Source: Anaerolineales bacterium (lineage in GTDB: Bacteria > Chloroflexota > Anaerolineae > Anaerolineales > E44-bin32). Taken from it: a DNA stretch of 47,091 nucleotides. The notes under the pieces were generated by a model that was not told the origin of the DNA, ran no database searches, and saw nothing but the letters and a program-made list of their open reading frames with translations. The stretch spans positions 1 to 47,091 of the forward strand of contig SOIH01000128.1 of assembly GCA_004376895.1 (NCBI GenBank). The letters are read 5' to 3'. A program made the position numbers and the translations under genes. Within the stretch, counting starts at the first letter, position 1; each line of letters starts with the position of its first letter. Positions 14,585 through 23,081 of this stretch are shown here, one piece after another.

Positions 14585-17106
14585 CAGCTGATTTCTCCCT
14601 TCTCGATAGACCAGAAGCGTGCCAGCTCCTGTGCAAGCGCCTCATGATCGGGTTTAGTAAGTTCTGGATCCACTTCGAAAAGGCGGGTCGCCTCTCGACG
14701 TGCTTTCTCAATCAAGCGGATATCTGTGAGTTGAGCTGTGCGGAGCTGCGCAAAACCTGATTGGCGAGTGCCAAGGAAATCGCCTGGACCGCGTTGTTCG
14801 AGATCCAAATCGGCGAGTTCGAAGCCGTCATTGGTTGCTTGCATGGCGGTCAAGCGGGCATTCTCAGCGTCATCGTCGCGGTCGGGAATTAGTAAACAAT
14901 AGGACTGAGAATCCCCCCGACCTACGCGGCCTCTGAATTGGTGAAGCTGCGCTAGTCCAAAATGATTTGCTCCCTCGATGAGCATCACTGTCGCATTTTG
15001 GATATCCATGCCCACTTCAACGACCGAAGTGGATACCAAGACCTCATACTCGCCCTTTCGAAAACCATCCATAACTTGCTCTTTTTCTTCCTGCCGCATG
15101 CGTCCGTGAAGCAAACCAACCTTGTAGGATGGGAAGACATTCTCTTGTAATGTCTGATGTTCATCGACTGCGGCTTTCGCCTGAACCTTCTCAGAGCCCT
15201 CGACAAGTGGATAGATGATAAAAGCCTGTTTTCCTTTTTCTATTTGGCTGTCAACGAATACATGGGCGCGTGAACGCTCGCGCGGTAGTAACACCCGGGT
15301 ATCCACTGGCTGGCGACCGGGGGGCATTTCATCCAGAAGGGTCAGATCCAGATCACCGAAGACCGTCAGCGCGAGCGATCGTGGGATCGGCGTCGCCGTC
15401 ATTACCAACAGATTCGGGTTTTGTCCTTTGTCGCGCAGGGCTGCCCGCTGTTCTACACCGAAGCGATGCTGCTCGTCGATAATCACCAGACCGAGTCGTT
15501 TGAAGTTTACCGGATCTTCGATCAGCGCATGGGTACCGACGATGACTTGGATCGAGCCCTCTTCTAGCCCTTGGCGGATCTCATTTTTCTCAGCCTCGGG
15601 AGTGGCGCCGATAAGCAGCCGGATGGAATCTTCAGGAATCTGTGCTGAAACGGGGAGCAGTTCTCGCAGGGTTTGAAAGTGTTGTTCGGCAAGGATGCTC
15701 GTGGGTGCCATAAAAGCGGATTGCGCCTTGTTCGCGGTGCTGATTCCAATAGCGGCCGCGGCAACCACAGTTTTCCCCGATCCAACATCTCCCTGGAGCA
15801 AACGATTCATTGGTTTCGATGAGGTCATATCCTTACGGATATCGTCCAGAGCGCCCTTCTGGGCATTGGTGAGTGTGTAAGGAAGGTTAGTGGTGAAGTG
15901 GTCGAGCCATTGATCTTCGACCTGAAGCGGTTCGGAGACGAGTTGTTCCCAATCCTGTTTTTGCCGCAACACGCCCAACTGGAGCAAGAACATCTCGCCA
16001 AAGGCCAGCCGGTGCTGCGCCTTATTCAGTTGATCCTGGTCGTCAGGGAAATGGATTTGTTGTAGGGCAATGCTTAAGGGAACGAGATCTGCGGATTGGC
16101 GAATCCCGGCAGGGATTGGATCCGGGACACGGGAAGCCAAGCGCTGAACGATAGAGTGGATCACCCGCCGCAACCACTTCCCGGACACGCCAGCTGTCAG
16201 AGGGTAAACCGGCACGATCCGGTTTGTATGAAGTTGATGCCGTTCGAGCGGCTCCCACTCGGGACTATTCATTGTGAGTCGACCGAGATATTGATCGACT
16301 TTTCCGGATAACACAATACCCCGGCCGGGTTTTAATTTATTCGCAATCCATGGCTGATTAAACCAAGTGACCCGCAGGGACCCGGTTCCGTCGCTCACCA
16401 CGGCTTCGGTGAGCTTCATGCGACCGCCGCGAACTGCACGCATCTCGATTTTCTCGATCGTTCCGATGACCGTAACATCCTGACCATACCAGAGACGGTT
16501 GATCGTTTCGAGTTGGGAGTAATCATCGTAACGCCGGGGAAGATGCCAGAGTAAGTCGCCGAGGTTCTCGAGGCCCAGCTTTGAAAGCGTCTTCGCCGAC
16601 TTTGGTCCGATCCCTTGCACGGTGGTTAAGGGCGCAGTGAGCGCGACAGGGGGTGAAGGAGGGGCGGATTGTTTCTTTTCCACATCCGCTGCGGTTGGAG
16701 CTGACTTCTCCTCAGCGCTTTCTTGTAAGGGAGTTGAGGGGAGGTCCTCCTGGGTTTCAGTGGTTTCCAGGGCGTCTGATTCGATGACCGCCGTATCTTT
16801 GGAAGGGGGGGAGTCCCCGGTTGGCGGCGTAATCAGAAGGTTATCAGGAAGCTCGGGATGAGTCTCGCGAAGCCGGTTCCACAGACCCTGGAGTGATTCA
16901 TAGCGAGAGTTTGGGGAAAGCCGGCCGTAGTCACGCAGCCGCGAGACGACCAGTTCGATGGACGAATCCGTTAAGTTTGATGCTTTCGCTCCTTCCGCCC
17001 AGGGCTCAAGCATCTGCTGGAGCCCGCCAACGACCGCCCGGTTATCATAGGAGCGCTCGGCTTCAAGTCGAAGGAATTTTGAGAGTTTGTCCAGTGATGG
17101 GTTCAT
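14584..17106 (-). CDS. recG: ATP-dependent DNA helicase RecG
   Basis: RecG remodels stalled replication forks and Holliday junctions. The wedge/OB domain follows a helix-hairpin-helix-like segment (VQGIGPKSAKTLSKLG). Walker A GDVGSGKT lies near residues 437-444, the DEQH box near 542, TATPIPRS near 570, and the helicase motif QFRGRVGRG toward the end. At 840 residues it is longer than the usual 680-780: residues 1-95 form an extra helical domain and 95-155 a Pro/Ser/Glu-rich linker. An amino-terminal extension is also known in Thermotoga RecG. It lies 39 bases after the degV gene and overlaps coaD. Confidence 0.95.
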   Translation of the reverse strand: MNPSLDKLSKFLRLEAERSYDNRAVVGGLQQMLEPWAEGAKASNLTDSSIELVVSRLRDYGRLSPNSRYESLQGLWNRLRETHPELPDNLLITPPTGDSPPSKDTAVIESDALETTETQEDLPSTPLQESAEEKSAPTAADVEKKQSAPPSPPVALTAPLTTVQGIGPKSAKTLSKLGLENLGDLLWHLPRRYDDYSQLETINRLWYGQDVTVIGTIEKIEMRAVRGGRMKLTEAVVSDGTGSLRVTWFNQPWIANKLKPGRGIVLSGKVDQYLGRLTMNSPEWEPLERHQLHTNRIVPVYPLTAGVSGKWLRRVIHSIVQRLASRVPDPIPAGIRQSADLVPLSIALQQIHFPDDQDQLNKAQHRLAFGEMFLLQLGVLRQKQDWEQLVSEPLQVEDQWLDHFTTNLPYTLTNAQKGALDDIRKDMTSSKPMNRLLQGDVGSGKTVVAAAAIGISTANKAQSAFMAPTSILAEQHFQTLRELLPVSAQIPEDSIRLLIGATPEAEKNEIRQGLEEGSIQVIVGTHALIEDPVNFKRLGLVIIDEQHRFGVEQRAALRDKGQNPNLLVMTATPIPRSLALTVFGDLDLTLLDEMPPGRQPVDTRVLLPRERSRAHVFVDSQIEKGKQAFIIYPLVEGSEKVQAKAAVDEHQTLQENVFPSYKVGLLHGRMRQEEKEQVMDGFRKGEYEVLVSTSVVEVGMDIQNATVMLIEGANHFGLAQLHQFRGRVGRGDSQSYCLLIPDRDDDAENARLTAMQATNDGFELADLDLEQRGPGDFLGTRQSGFAQLRTAQLTDIRLIEKARREATRLFEVDPELTKPDHEALAQELARFWSIEKGEIS

Positions 17107-17145
17107 TATCGTAAATATACGCGGGATGGTGTAAAAGTGCCAGAG

Positions 17146-17994
17146 TTAATCCTGTGTTAAAACGGCGAGTCCAACGCATCCTGGTCCAACGTGGACACCG
17201 ATGACCGTGGTTACATCGACGATCATCAAAGGGCTCGGGCACAGATCAGCCACCCGCTCGGTGAGCTCCTTAGCTTTTTCTGGTGCTCCTGAATGGAGCA
17301 CGGCGAGACGTCTAATATTACTCCAGGTAAAGGCTATCGAGATTAATCGCTCGAAAGCTTTCGTGTATGTACGTGTGCGTGCAAGCGCATTAACGAGACC
17401 ACCTTTAACTTCCACTAATTGCTTGATATGAAGAAAATCGCCTATATTGGCACGAAGCCAGTTCACTCGCCCGGATCGGCGCATAAATTCGAGACGATCA
17501 ATCAACGCAACGACATACGCTTTATCTCGAAACTGCCTCGCTGTGCTCACAACTTGGTCGAAATCCAATCCTTCCTTTACCACCCGGGCAGCCTCGATGG
17601 CTTGGAAGCCAGTACCCAGGCTGAGCTGGCTGCTGTCGAACACTTTCACGCGGTCACCAAAGCTGCGGGCTGCCTGCATGGCAGTATTGATCATTCCGCT
17701 GAGTTTGGAAGAAAGGTGGATAGAAAGAATACGCTCAGCGCCGCTTTCAAGCAGATGTTGGTATGTCTCTTCGAAAACTATTGTGGACGGCACGGCCGTC
17801 GTGGGGGGTGTCCGCAGGTCAGGCATTCGCAGGTAGAACTCAGCTCTTGAAATATCACGACCATCCACGTACGTCTCACCGTCCAATGTCAACACCGCTG
17901 GGATCACGGAGATGTTCAGGGATTCTGCAGTTTCAACTGGGATATCAGCCGTGCTGTCCGTCACGATGGCAATGGAACTAGATTTAATGCTCAT
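17146..17994 (-). CDS. DegV family (FakB-like) fatty acid-binding protein, canonical copy
   Basis: DegV/FakB proteins hold a fatty acid that FakA phosphorylates to acyl-phosphate. This 282-residue copy retains the family landmarks: IVTDSTADIP at the start, HLSSKLSGMINTA, the RRSGRVNW segment and the carboxyl-terminal IGVHVGPGCVG. The ATG at 17994 has an AGAGGA ribosome site and overlaps the stop of the upstream paralogue (ATGA). The longer frame to 18075 runs into that gene and is not favoured. Context (a FakA-like gene two positions upstream) supports a role in incorporating exogenous fatty acids. Confidence 0.9.
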   Translation of the reverse strand: MSIKSSSIAIVTDSTADIPVETAESLNISVIPAVLTLDGETYVDGRDISRAEFYLRMPDLRTPPTTAVPSTIVFEETYQHLLESGAERILSIHLSSKLSGMINTAMQAARSFGDRVKVFDSSQLSLGTGFQAIEAARVVKEGLDFDQVVSTARQFRDKAYVVALIDRLEFMRRSGRVNWLRANIGDFLHIKQLVEVKGGLVNALARTRTYTKAFERLISIAFTWSNIRRLAVLHSGAPEKAKELTERVADLCPSPLMIVDVTTVIGVHVGPGCVGLAVLTQD

Positions 17995-18848
17995 ATGGAT
18001 TCCTCTTTTGATTCCAGCACGATCGCCCCAAGACCGTTGAAGCCAATGAATGGCGCCAGCGTGGGGCCGTAGCATACCTGTGAAATCGGCGAGCTCGGAT
18101 ATAAAGAGCGCAGTCGTTCAGCGATATAAAGTGCGTCTTGCGTTGGTTTCCCATATCCATGAAGGATACCCAGGTGGTCTACACCTGAAAATTCACAAAC
18201 GAATTCGATCAACTTCTCGAGAGCCCGCACTCTTGATCGGACCTTCTCCATTGGTTGCAATTCACCATTTTCGATCGTCAGGAATGGAATAACCCCCAGC
18301 ATATTTCCCAGAATTGCCTGTGATTGACTTACGAGTTGGTTTCGTGCCAGATAGGATAGATCATCAAGAAACATGACCGTGTAGAGGCGGGTGATCATTC
18401 CGCGAACGGTTTTTACCAATTTATCCAGCGATTCACCCCGCTGCATCCCTTGTACGGAGGTTTGTACCAACAATCCCAGTCCTATTGAGGTGGTCTGGGA
18501 GTCGACCACGTGGATGTCCATCCTCCCTAGGAATTGCTGACTGGCTTTTTGCGCGTTTCTAAATGAGTCGATCAATCCTGAGGATGTATGGATGGATAAA
18601 ATATAATTCGTCTGGGCGCTTAGACGTGCATAAATCTCTGCGATTTGATCGACGGAGGGACTCTCAATACGTATCTCCTGCTCACACCCTTTAAGCGTAG
18701 GACGGAGATCACGCAGGTCAGCATCTGGGCCATCGGAAATGTGGACATCTCCACAGTGGACAGAGATTGGGGCGATCGTTACCCCGTGTTTCTGGGCGAA
18801 GTTCGGCGATGTGAATCTAACCGCTGCGTCGGTGACGATTTTAATCAT
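17991..18848 (-). CDS. Divergent DegV family protein
   Basis: This 285-residue paralogue has the DegV fold pattern (MIKIVTDAAVRF, ILSIHTSSGLIDSFRNA, HVVDSQTTSIGLG). Several landmarks of FakB proteins are altered. The RRxGR segment reads LARNQLVSQ, and the HxGPG segment near the end reads APFIGFNGLG. The opening DST motif is DAA. It may bind a different acyl ligand or act as a regulatory partner. It lies nine bases after the fakA-like gene and overlaps the canonical copy, so all three are probably made together. Confidence 0.87.
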   Translation of the reverse strand: MIKIVTDAAVRFTSPNFAQKHGVTIAPISVHCGDVHISDGPDADLRDLRPTLKGCEQEIRIESPSVDQIAEIYARLSAQTNYILSIHTSSGLIDSFRNAQKASQQFLGRMDIHVVDSQTTSIGLGLLVQTSVQGMQRGESLDKLVKTVRGMITRLYTVMFLDDLSYLARNQLVSQSQAILGNMLGVIPFLTIENGELQPMEKVRSRVRALEKLIEFVCEFSGVDHLGILHGYGKPTQDALYIAERLRSLYPSSPISQVCYGPTLAPFIGFNGLGAIVLESKEESI

Positions 18849-18857
18849 AGGCGATAC

Positions 18858-20552
18858 TTACTCGATGGAAAGGATGAGTTGATAGTGTGGTTGAGCGCCC
18901 TCGTGGACTTCAATCTCCTGCTTTGGGTAGATTTCGCGAACGATATCTGCGAGTTGGTTAACCTGCATCGCATTCAAATCTTCACCATAATACAGGGTAA
19001 TTAATTCGAATTTCTCTGTTGAAGCTTCCTTGAGAATATCGGTCAGGACCTCTTCGATCGATTGTCCAGAACACGCAAGTTTCCCGTTGAGAAGACCAAT
19101 CACCTGTCCCATTTCCACCTTAACATCATCAATCTCGACTGAACGAGTGGCAGTTGTGATTGCGGCGGATTGGATTGATTCGAGCGCCGCCGCCATCGCT
19201 GTGGCCGTGGCTTCGAAATTGCCATCAGGGTTCCATGCGAACATGGCGGCAATACCCTGTGGAACGGAAACGGTGGGAATTACTGCGACTTTCTTAACCG
19301 TAAGTTCGGTCGCCTGTTGTGCGGCGAGGATGATATTTTTATTGTTGGGCAGGATCACGACCTGATCTGTTGGGAGATTTTCAAACGCGTTCATGATCTC
19401 CTGTGTGCTTGGATTCATCGTCTGACCACCCTCAATGAGAGCCGTGACGCCCAGGCTGGCGAAAACTCGAGCGAGACCCAAACCTGGAGCGACTGCAACC
19501 ACGGCAATCTCTCCGGGCTCAATGCTCTGAAGACGGATCTCAGACAGAGAACGATCATGGTCTGGTCTTGCGGTTTGAACCATTAGGTTCTCTATGGCAA
19601 TATTTGTGATCGTCCCTAAGCCTTTGATGTAATCAATAGGCTCGTACTCCTTTTCATCCGGCACGTGGATATGCATGCGGTACATCCCATCACCCTCGCC
19701 GACCTGGATGGACGTGCCAATCTCCTCTAGTTTTGTATAGAAGGGTCCGAGATCTAACGACTCCTCGGGAGAGAAGTCAATAATGACTTCCCAATCCTGG
19801 CCAGGTTCAATAGCCTCTGCGGCTCTGTCCAAGTCCAGTAAACTCAAAGGTTGGACGCTGAGAAGCGGTTGATCAAGCGGCAGCCGGTATGCTGCGCGAA
19901 GCATGCCTTCCAGGATAAAGAACAAACCTTTACCGCCGCTATCGACGACACCAGCATCCTTTAATACTGGAAGGAGATCGGGTGTCCGTTCGACGGAATC
20001 GTCGGCGGCTTCCACAACCCGCTCGAGAAGCTCGAGGGTGGAAGTTGTTCCACTCTCCAATGCTTTCTGTGCCTCAGCAGCAATATCTTTCGAGACTGTG
20101 AGGATTGTCCCCTCCACGGGGCGCACGACGCCTTTATACGCCGTCTCACTCGCTTCTTTCAGGGAGGAAACGAAGGATTCGGCGGTCATCATTTCTTCGT
20201 TTTCCAGAACGCGGGCGAACCCACGCCAGATCTGTGAAAGAATGACACCAGAATTGCCGCGTGCGCCCATGAGTGCGCCTTGTGCTATTGCGGAAGCCAC
20301 CTCTCCTACTGGACGTTCGCTAATATTGACGATCTCGTCTACTGCCGATTGCATCGTCAGGACCATGTTGGTTCCAGTATCACCGTCTGGAACGGGGAAA
20401 ACGTTCAATGAGTTGACGAGCTGTTGGTTGGTTCGGAGCCAGTCCAGACTGGCGAAGACCATCTGGCTCAGGGTGGCTCCATCGATTTCTAGAGCTTGCT
20501 CAAGAAGACGCGCTCGAAGCTCTGGATTGATATCTTTGTGCGACTTGCTCAT
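18858..20552 (-). CDS. DAK2 domain fatty acid kinase subunit FakA (YloV-like)
   Basis: FakA phosphorylates fatty acids carried by FakB/DegV proteins, using ATP. The 564-residue protein has an amino-terminal DAK2 (Dak-L) kinase domain with VFPVPDGDTGTNM (about residues 52-64) and GARGNSGVILSQ (about 94-105). A central domain and a carboxyl-terminal EDD-like domain follow, ending QPHYQLILSIE. The length matches YloV/FakA. It is preceded 18 bases upstream by an Asp23-like gene and followed by two degV genes, an arrangement like Firmicutes yloU-yloV. Confidence 0.92.
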   Translation of the reverse strand: MSKSHKDINPELRARLLEQALEIDGATLSQMVFASLDWLRTNQQLVNSLNVFPVPDGDTGTNMVLTMQSAVDEIVNISERPVGEVASAIAQGALMGARGNSGVILSQIWRGFARVLENEEMMTAESFVSSLKEASETAYKGVVRPVEGTILTVSKDIAAEAQKALESGTTSTLELLERVVEAADDSVERTPDLLPVLKDAGVVDSGGKGLFFILEGMLRAAYRLPLDQPLLSVQPLSLLDLDRAAEAIEPGQDWEVIIDFSPEESLDLGPFYTKLEEIGTSIQVGEGDGMYRMHIHVPDEKEYEPIDYIKGLGTITNIAIENLMVQTARPDHDRSLSEIRLQSIEPGEIAVVAVAPGLGLARVFASLGVTALIEGGQTMNPSTQEIMNAFENLPTDQVVILPNNKNIILAAQQATELTVKKVAVIPTVSVPQGIAAMFAWNPDGNFEATATAMAAALESIQSAAITTATRSVEIDDVKVEMGQVIGLLNGKLACSGQSIEEVLTDILKEASTEKFELITLYYGEDLNAMQVNQLADIVREIYPKQEIEVHEGAQPHYQLILSIE

Positions 20553-20570
20553 CGAGCCTCCGTTCGCCGA

Positions 20571-20927
20571 TTAAGCTTTGCTGCTGATCCGCAAGCCTTG
20601 AACGTGAACGTTCACAGCCTTAACAGGCATGCCAAGCGATTTCTCTACCTGGTAGTGTACGATGTTGGCGACACTCTCAGCGACGGAAGATACCCGGGTT
20701 TGATATTCAACGATGATAAACAAATCAATGGTGATTTGATCGTCAGAGGTACTGACCTGCACACCGTGGCGAGGGTCGCGTACGAGAGCCTGTGCGATGC
20801 CGTCGACGATGTTCTTCGAGGCCATGCCAACGACGCCGTACGACTGCAGCGCGGATTGTGATGCAATTGTGGCGATCGCCTTCGGTGAGACGATGATTCG
20901 CCCTAGAACATTACTTTCGTCGGTCAT
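20571..20927 (-). CDS. Asp23/Gls24 family envelope stress protein (YloU-like)
   Basis: The 118-residue protein matches the Asp23/Gls24/DUF322 family: GRIIVSPKAIATIASQSALQSYGVVGM at the start, the ISTSDDQITIDLFIIVEYQTRV-like strands, and VNVHVQGLRI near the end. These proteins are linked to cell-envelope homeostasis, but their biochemical role is poorly defined. It heads the minus-strand fakA operon and is divergent from rpmB, as yloU is in Bacillus. Confidence 0.92.
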   Translation of the reverse strand: MTDESNVLGRIIVSPKAIATIASQSALQSYGVVGMASKNIVDGIAQALVRDPRHGVQVSTSDDQITIDLFIIVEYQTRVSSVAESVANIVHYQVEKSLGMPVKAVNVHVQGLRISSKA

Positions 20928-20957
20928 TCGATTTCTCTCCCATCATAGAGCTAGGCA

Positions 20958-20986
20958 TTGATGGACGGTCTAAGCTGTGGTAACAT
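20958..20986 (+). promoter_or_regulatory. Candidate rpmB promoter
   Basis: TTGATG (20958-20963), a 17-base spacer and TAACAT (20981-20986) lie about 50 bases before rpmB. An inverted repeat (GGACGGTC / GCCGGTCC) straddles the -10 region. Confidence 0.5.
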
Positions 20987-21035
20987 TTGCGCCGGTCCAT
21001 AAATAAACGATTTTGTTAGAAAGGAAGCATCCTAG

Positions 21036-21215
21036 ATGGCTAAGTGCGAGAATTGCGGCAAAAAAACTACTTTCGGCCAGAGCCGTAGCTTCTCCATGAA
21101 GGCGACGAAACGCAAGTTTCATCCCAACCTTCAGAAAGTGCAGGTAATGGAAGGTGGGCGCATGGTTCAGAAGACGCTGTGTACGAAATGTATCAAACGG
21201 ATGGCCCGCGTCTAG
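21036..21215 (+). CDS. rpmB: 50S ribosomal protein L28, zinc-binding (C+) type
   Basis: A 59-codon gene beginning MAKCENCGKKTTFGQSRSFS encodes L28 of the large ribosomal subunit. Two CxxC pairs (Cys4/Cys7 and Cys49/Cys52) identify the zinc-binding form. AGAAAGGAAG at 21019-21028 is the ribosome site. The gene is divergent from the Asp23-like gene and convergent with rpe, so it is a single-gene unit. The match over its whole length is clear. Confidence 0.95.
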   Translation: MAKCENCGKKTTFGQSRSFSMKATKRKFHPNLQKVQVMEGGRMVQKTLCTKCIKRMARV

Positions 21216-21254
21216 TCTTTTACCTTCATCCTCCTACTCCCAATCGTAACCCAT

Positions 21255-21273
21255 GGTCGCCTTCAGGGCGACC
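21255..21273. terminator. Hairpin between rpmB and rpe
   Basis: GGTCGCC (21255-21261) and GGCGACC (21267-21273) form a tight seven-pair stem with a five-base loop in the gap between convergent genes. The following TGTTGCGTTC is only weakly U-rich, so termination strength is uncertain. Confidence 0.5.
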
Positions 21274-21281
21274 TGTTGCGT

Positions 21282-21962
21282 TCACCTTGATTCTAACTCA
21301 ATTGATGATTGTAATGCACGAATTCCAGCCGTGATCCCATTTGGGTGCTGGAAGATTGCACTTGCAGCGACGAAATAATCTGCCCCTGCCTCGGCGCATG
21401 CAGGCGCCGTCTTGGAATTGATCCCTCCATCCACTTGAATGTGTGTATTCAGACCAGCTGCGTTGATTAAGTGGCGCATGCGGCGGACCTTTTCTGGTGA
21501 AGTCTCGATGAAGCCTTGGCCGGCAAAGCCTGGCTGAACGGTCATCACCAGAACAAGGTCAACCAGATCGAGAACATCTTTGATTTCATCAACCGCTGTT
21601 CCAGGGCTAATCGCTATGCCGGCATTTAACCCCATATTCCGGATCGTACTGAGCGTATTTCGTACCTGAGGGCAGACCTCATAATGGACGCTGATTGAAT
21701 TTGCCCCAGCTGAGGCAAAAACCTCTAGGAAACGGTCCGGATTTTCAATCATCAGATGAACATCGAGAGGCAGATCTGTGGCGCGTCGACAAGCCTCGAC
21801 GAAGCCTGGACCCAGCGCAATATTGGGAACGAAGTGCCCGTCCATGATATCTAGATGAAACCAATCGGCACCGGCAGCAACGCACTCGGCGATTGCATCA
21901 CCCAGGTTTAAAAAATCCGCCGATAGGATCGACGGCATGATGACGTTTTTATTGACCATCAT
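21282..21962 (-). CDS. rpe: Ribulose-phosphate 3-epimerase
   Basis: Rpe interconverts ribulose-5-phosphate and xylulose-5-phosphate in the pentose phosphate pathway. The TIM-barrel landmarks are present: PSILSADFLNLGDAI, WFHLDIMDGHFVPNI with the metal-binding His and Asp, LDVHLMIENPD, MTVQPGFAGQGF and IQVDGGIN. The 226-residue length is typical. Two adjacent ATG codons (21962 and 21959) are both possible starts. The tail is slightly extended (GIRALQSSIELESR). Confidence 0.95.
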   Translation of the reverse strand: MMVNKNVIMPSILSADFLNLGDAIAECVAAGADWFHLDIMDGHFVPNIALGPGFVEACRRATDLPLDVHLMIENPDRFLEVFASAGANSISVHYEVCPQVRNTLSTIRNMGLNAGIAISPGTAVDEIKDVLDLVDLVLVMTVQPGFAGQGFIETSPEKVRRMRHLINAAGLNTHIQVDGGINSKTAPACAEAGADYFVAASAIFQHPNGITAGIRALQSSIELESR

Positions 21963-22025
21963 GTAATCATACCTTTCGGGCTAGGAATTGACAAGACAGA
22001 TGCTTATTTGGCATCGGATGAGGCA

Positions 22026-23081
22026 TTACCGGGAGACGTTTCCCTGCTTTTCGGCAGCTAACTGGCCGCATCCCGCTTGGATATCGATCCCACGGCGGAC
22101 GCGGATTGTTGTGGATATCCCCGCCTGTTCTAAGGCATTTTGAAAATGAAGGACTTGATCGAGGTTCGCGGCTTGACCTTCATAGCCGTGAGTTGGATTT
22201 AGAGGGATGATGTTTACGTGGCAGTTCATTCTGTGTACCCAATCTGCAAGGGCCGCAGCTTGTTCATCTCCATCATTTACACCTTCAATGAGCGCCCATT
22301 CGAAGGTGATCCTTCGTCCACTCTGCACCGTATAGGATCGGCATGCGGGCATCAACACATCCAGCGGATAGCGGCGATTGATCGGCAGCAACCGTTCACG
22401 TAAAGCGTTTGTCGCCGCATGCAGCGAAATTGCGAGGTTCGCCTGACGACGTTCTTTTGTAAACCGTTCGATCATAGGGACCAAGCCTGCCGTGGAAATT
22501 GTGAAACGACGTTTTCCGAAGTTGAAACCTTCGGGGTCATTCAGGCGGTCGATCGCCTCCATCGAGGCGTCGTAATTCTGAAAAGGCTCACCCATTCCCA
22601 TGAATACGACGTTCGAAAGGCGGTCGCCGTTAACATCAAGTCGCCGGGCAACACTGATCACCTGCTCAATGATCTCGCCCGAGCTTAGGTTGCGCTTAAA
22701 GCCCATCTGACCCGTAGCGCAAAAAACACAACCCATACCACACCCGATTTGTGTAGAGATACAGGCTGTATGGCGGTGGTGGTAACGCATCAGAACAACT
22801 TCAATTGACTGTCCATCCTGGGTTTCCAAGAGGTACTTCTCTGTTTCGCCGTCCCGGGAGCTGACCGTTGATTGAACGGTCAACCCAGAGAAGTTGAGCG
22901 TTCTTTCCAGTTGTTGGCGTAGATTTTCAGGGAGATTGGAGATTTTCTGAGGAGAGGGTGTTAATTTTTTGTACATACCCTCCCAGAGCTGACGAGCGCG
23001 GTAACGTTCAGCGCCGAGTGCCTGTAGGTGAGCCTCTACCTGGGAGAGGCTTAGGTCGAAGAAGAATGGCTTCGGTTTCAC
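22026..23081 (-). CDS. rlmN: 23S rRNA (adenine2503-C2) / tRNA adenine37 methyltransferase RlmN
   Basis: This radical-SAM enzyme methylates A2503 of 23S rRNA and, in some species, A37 of tRNA. The cluster motif Cx3Cx2C is Cys114, Cys118 and Cys121 (GCGMGCVFCATG). The catalytic mechanism cysteine is Cys338 (QAGCGQL). VVFMGMGEPFQNYD and TISTAGLVPMI are also diagnostic. The 351-residue length is normal. The start is GTG at 23081, overlapping the TGA of the upstream HAD gene (GTGA), with no strong ribosome site, so translation is probably coupled. Confidence 0.96.
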   Translation of the reverse strand: MKPKPFFFDLSLSQVEAHLQALGAERYRARQLWEGMYKKLTPSPQKISNLPENLRQQLERTLNFSGLTVQSTVSSRDGETEKYLLETQDGQSIEVVLMRYHHRHTACISTQIGCGMGCVFCATGQMGFKRNLSSGEIIEQVISVARRLDVNGDRLSNVVFMGMGEPFQNYDASMEAIDRLNDPEGFNFGKRRFTISTAGLVPMIERFTKERRQANLAISLHAATNALRERLLPINRRYPLDVLMPACRSYTVQSGRRITFEWALIEGVNDGDEQAAALADWVHRMNCHVNIIPLNPTHGYEGQAANLDQVLHFQNALEQAGISTTIRVRRGIDIQAGCGQLAAEKQGNVSR

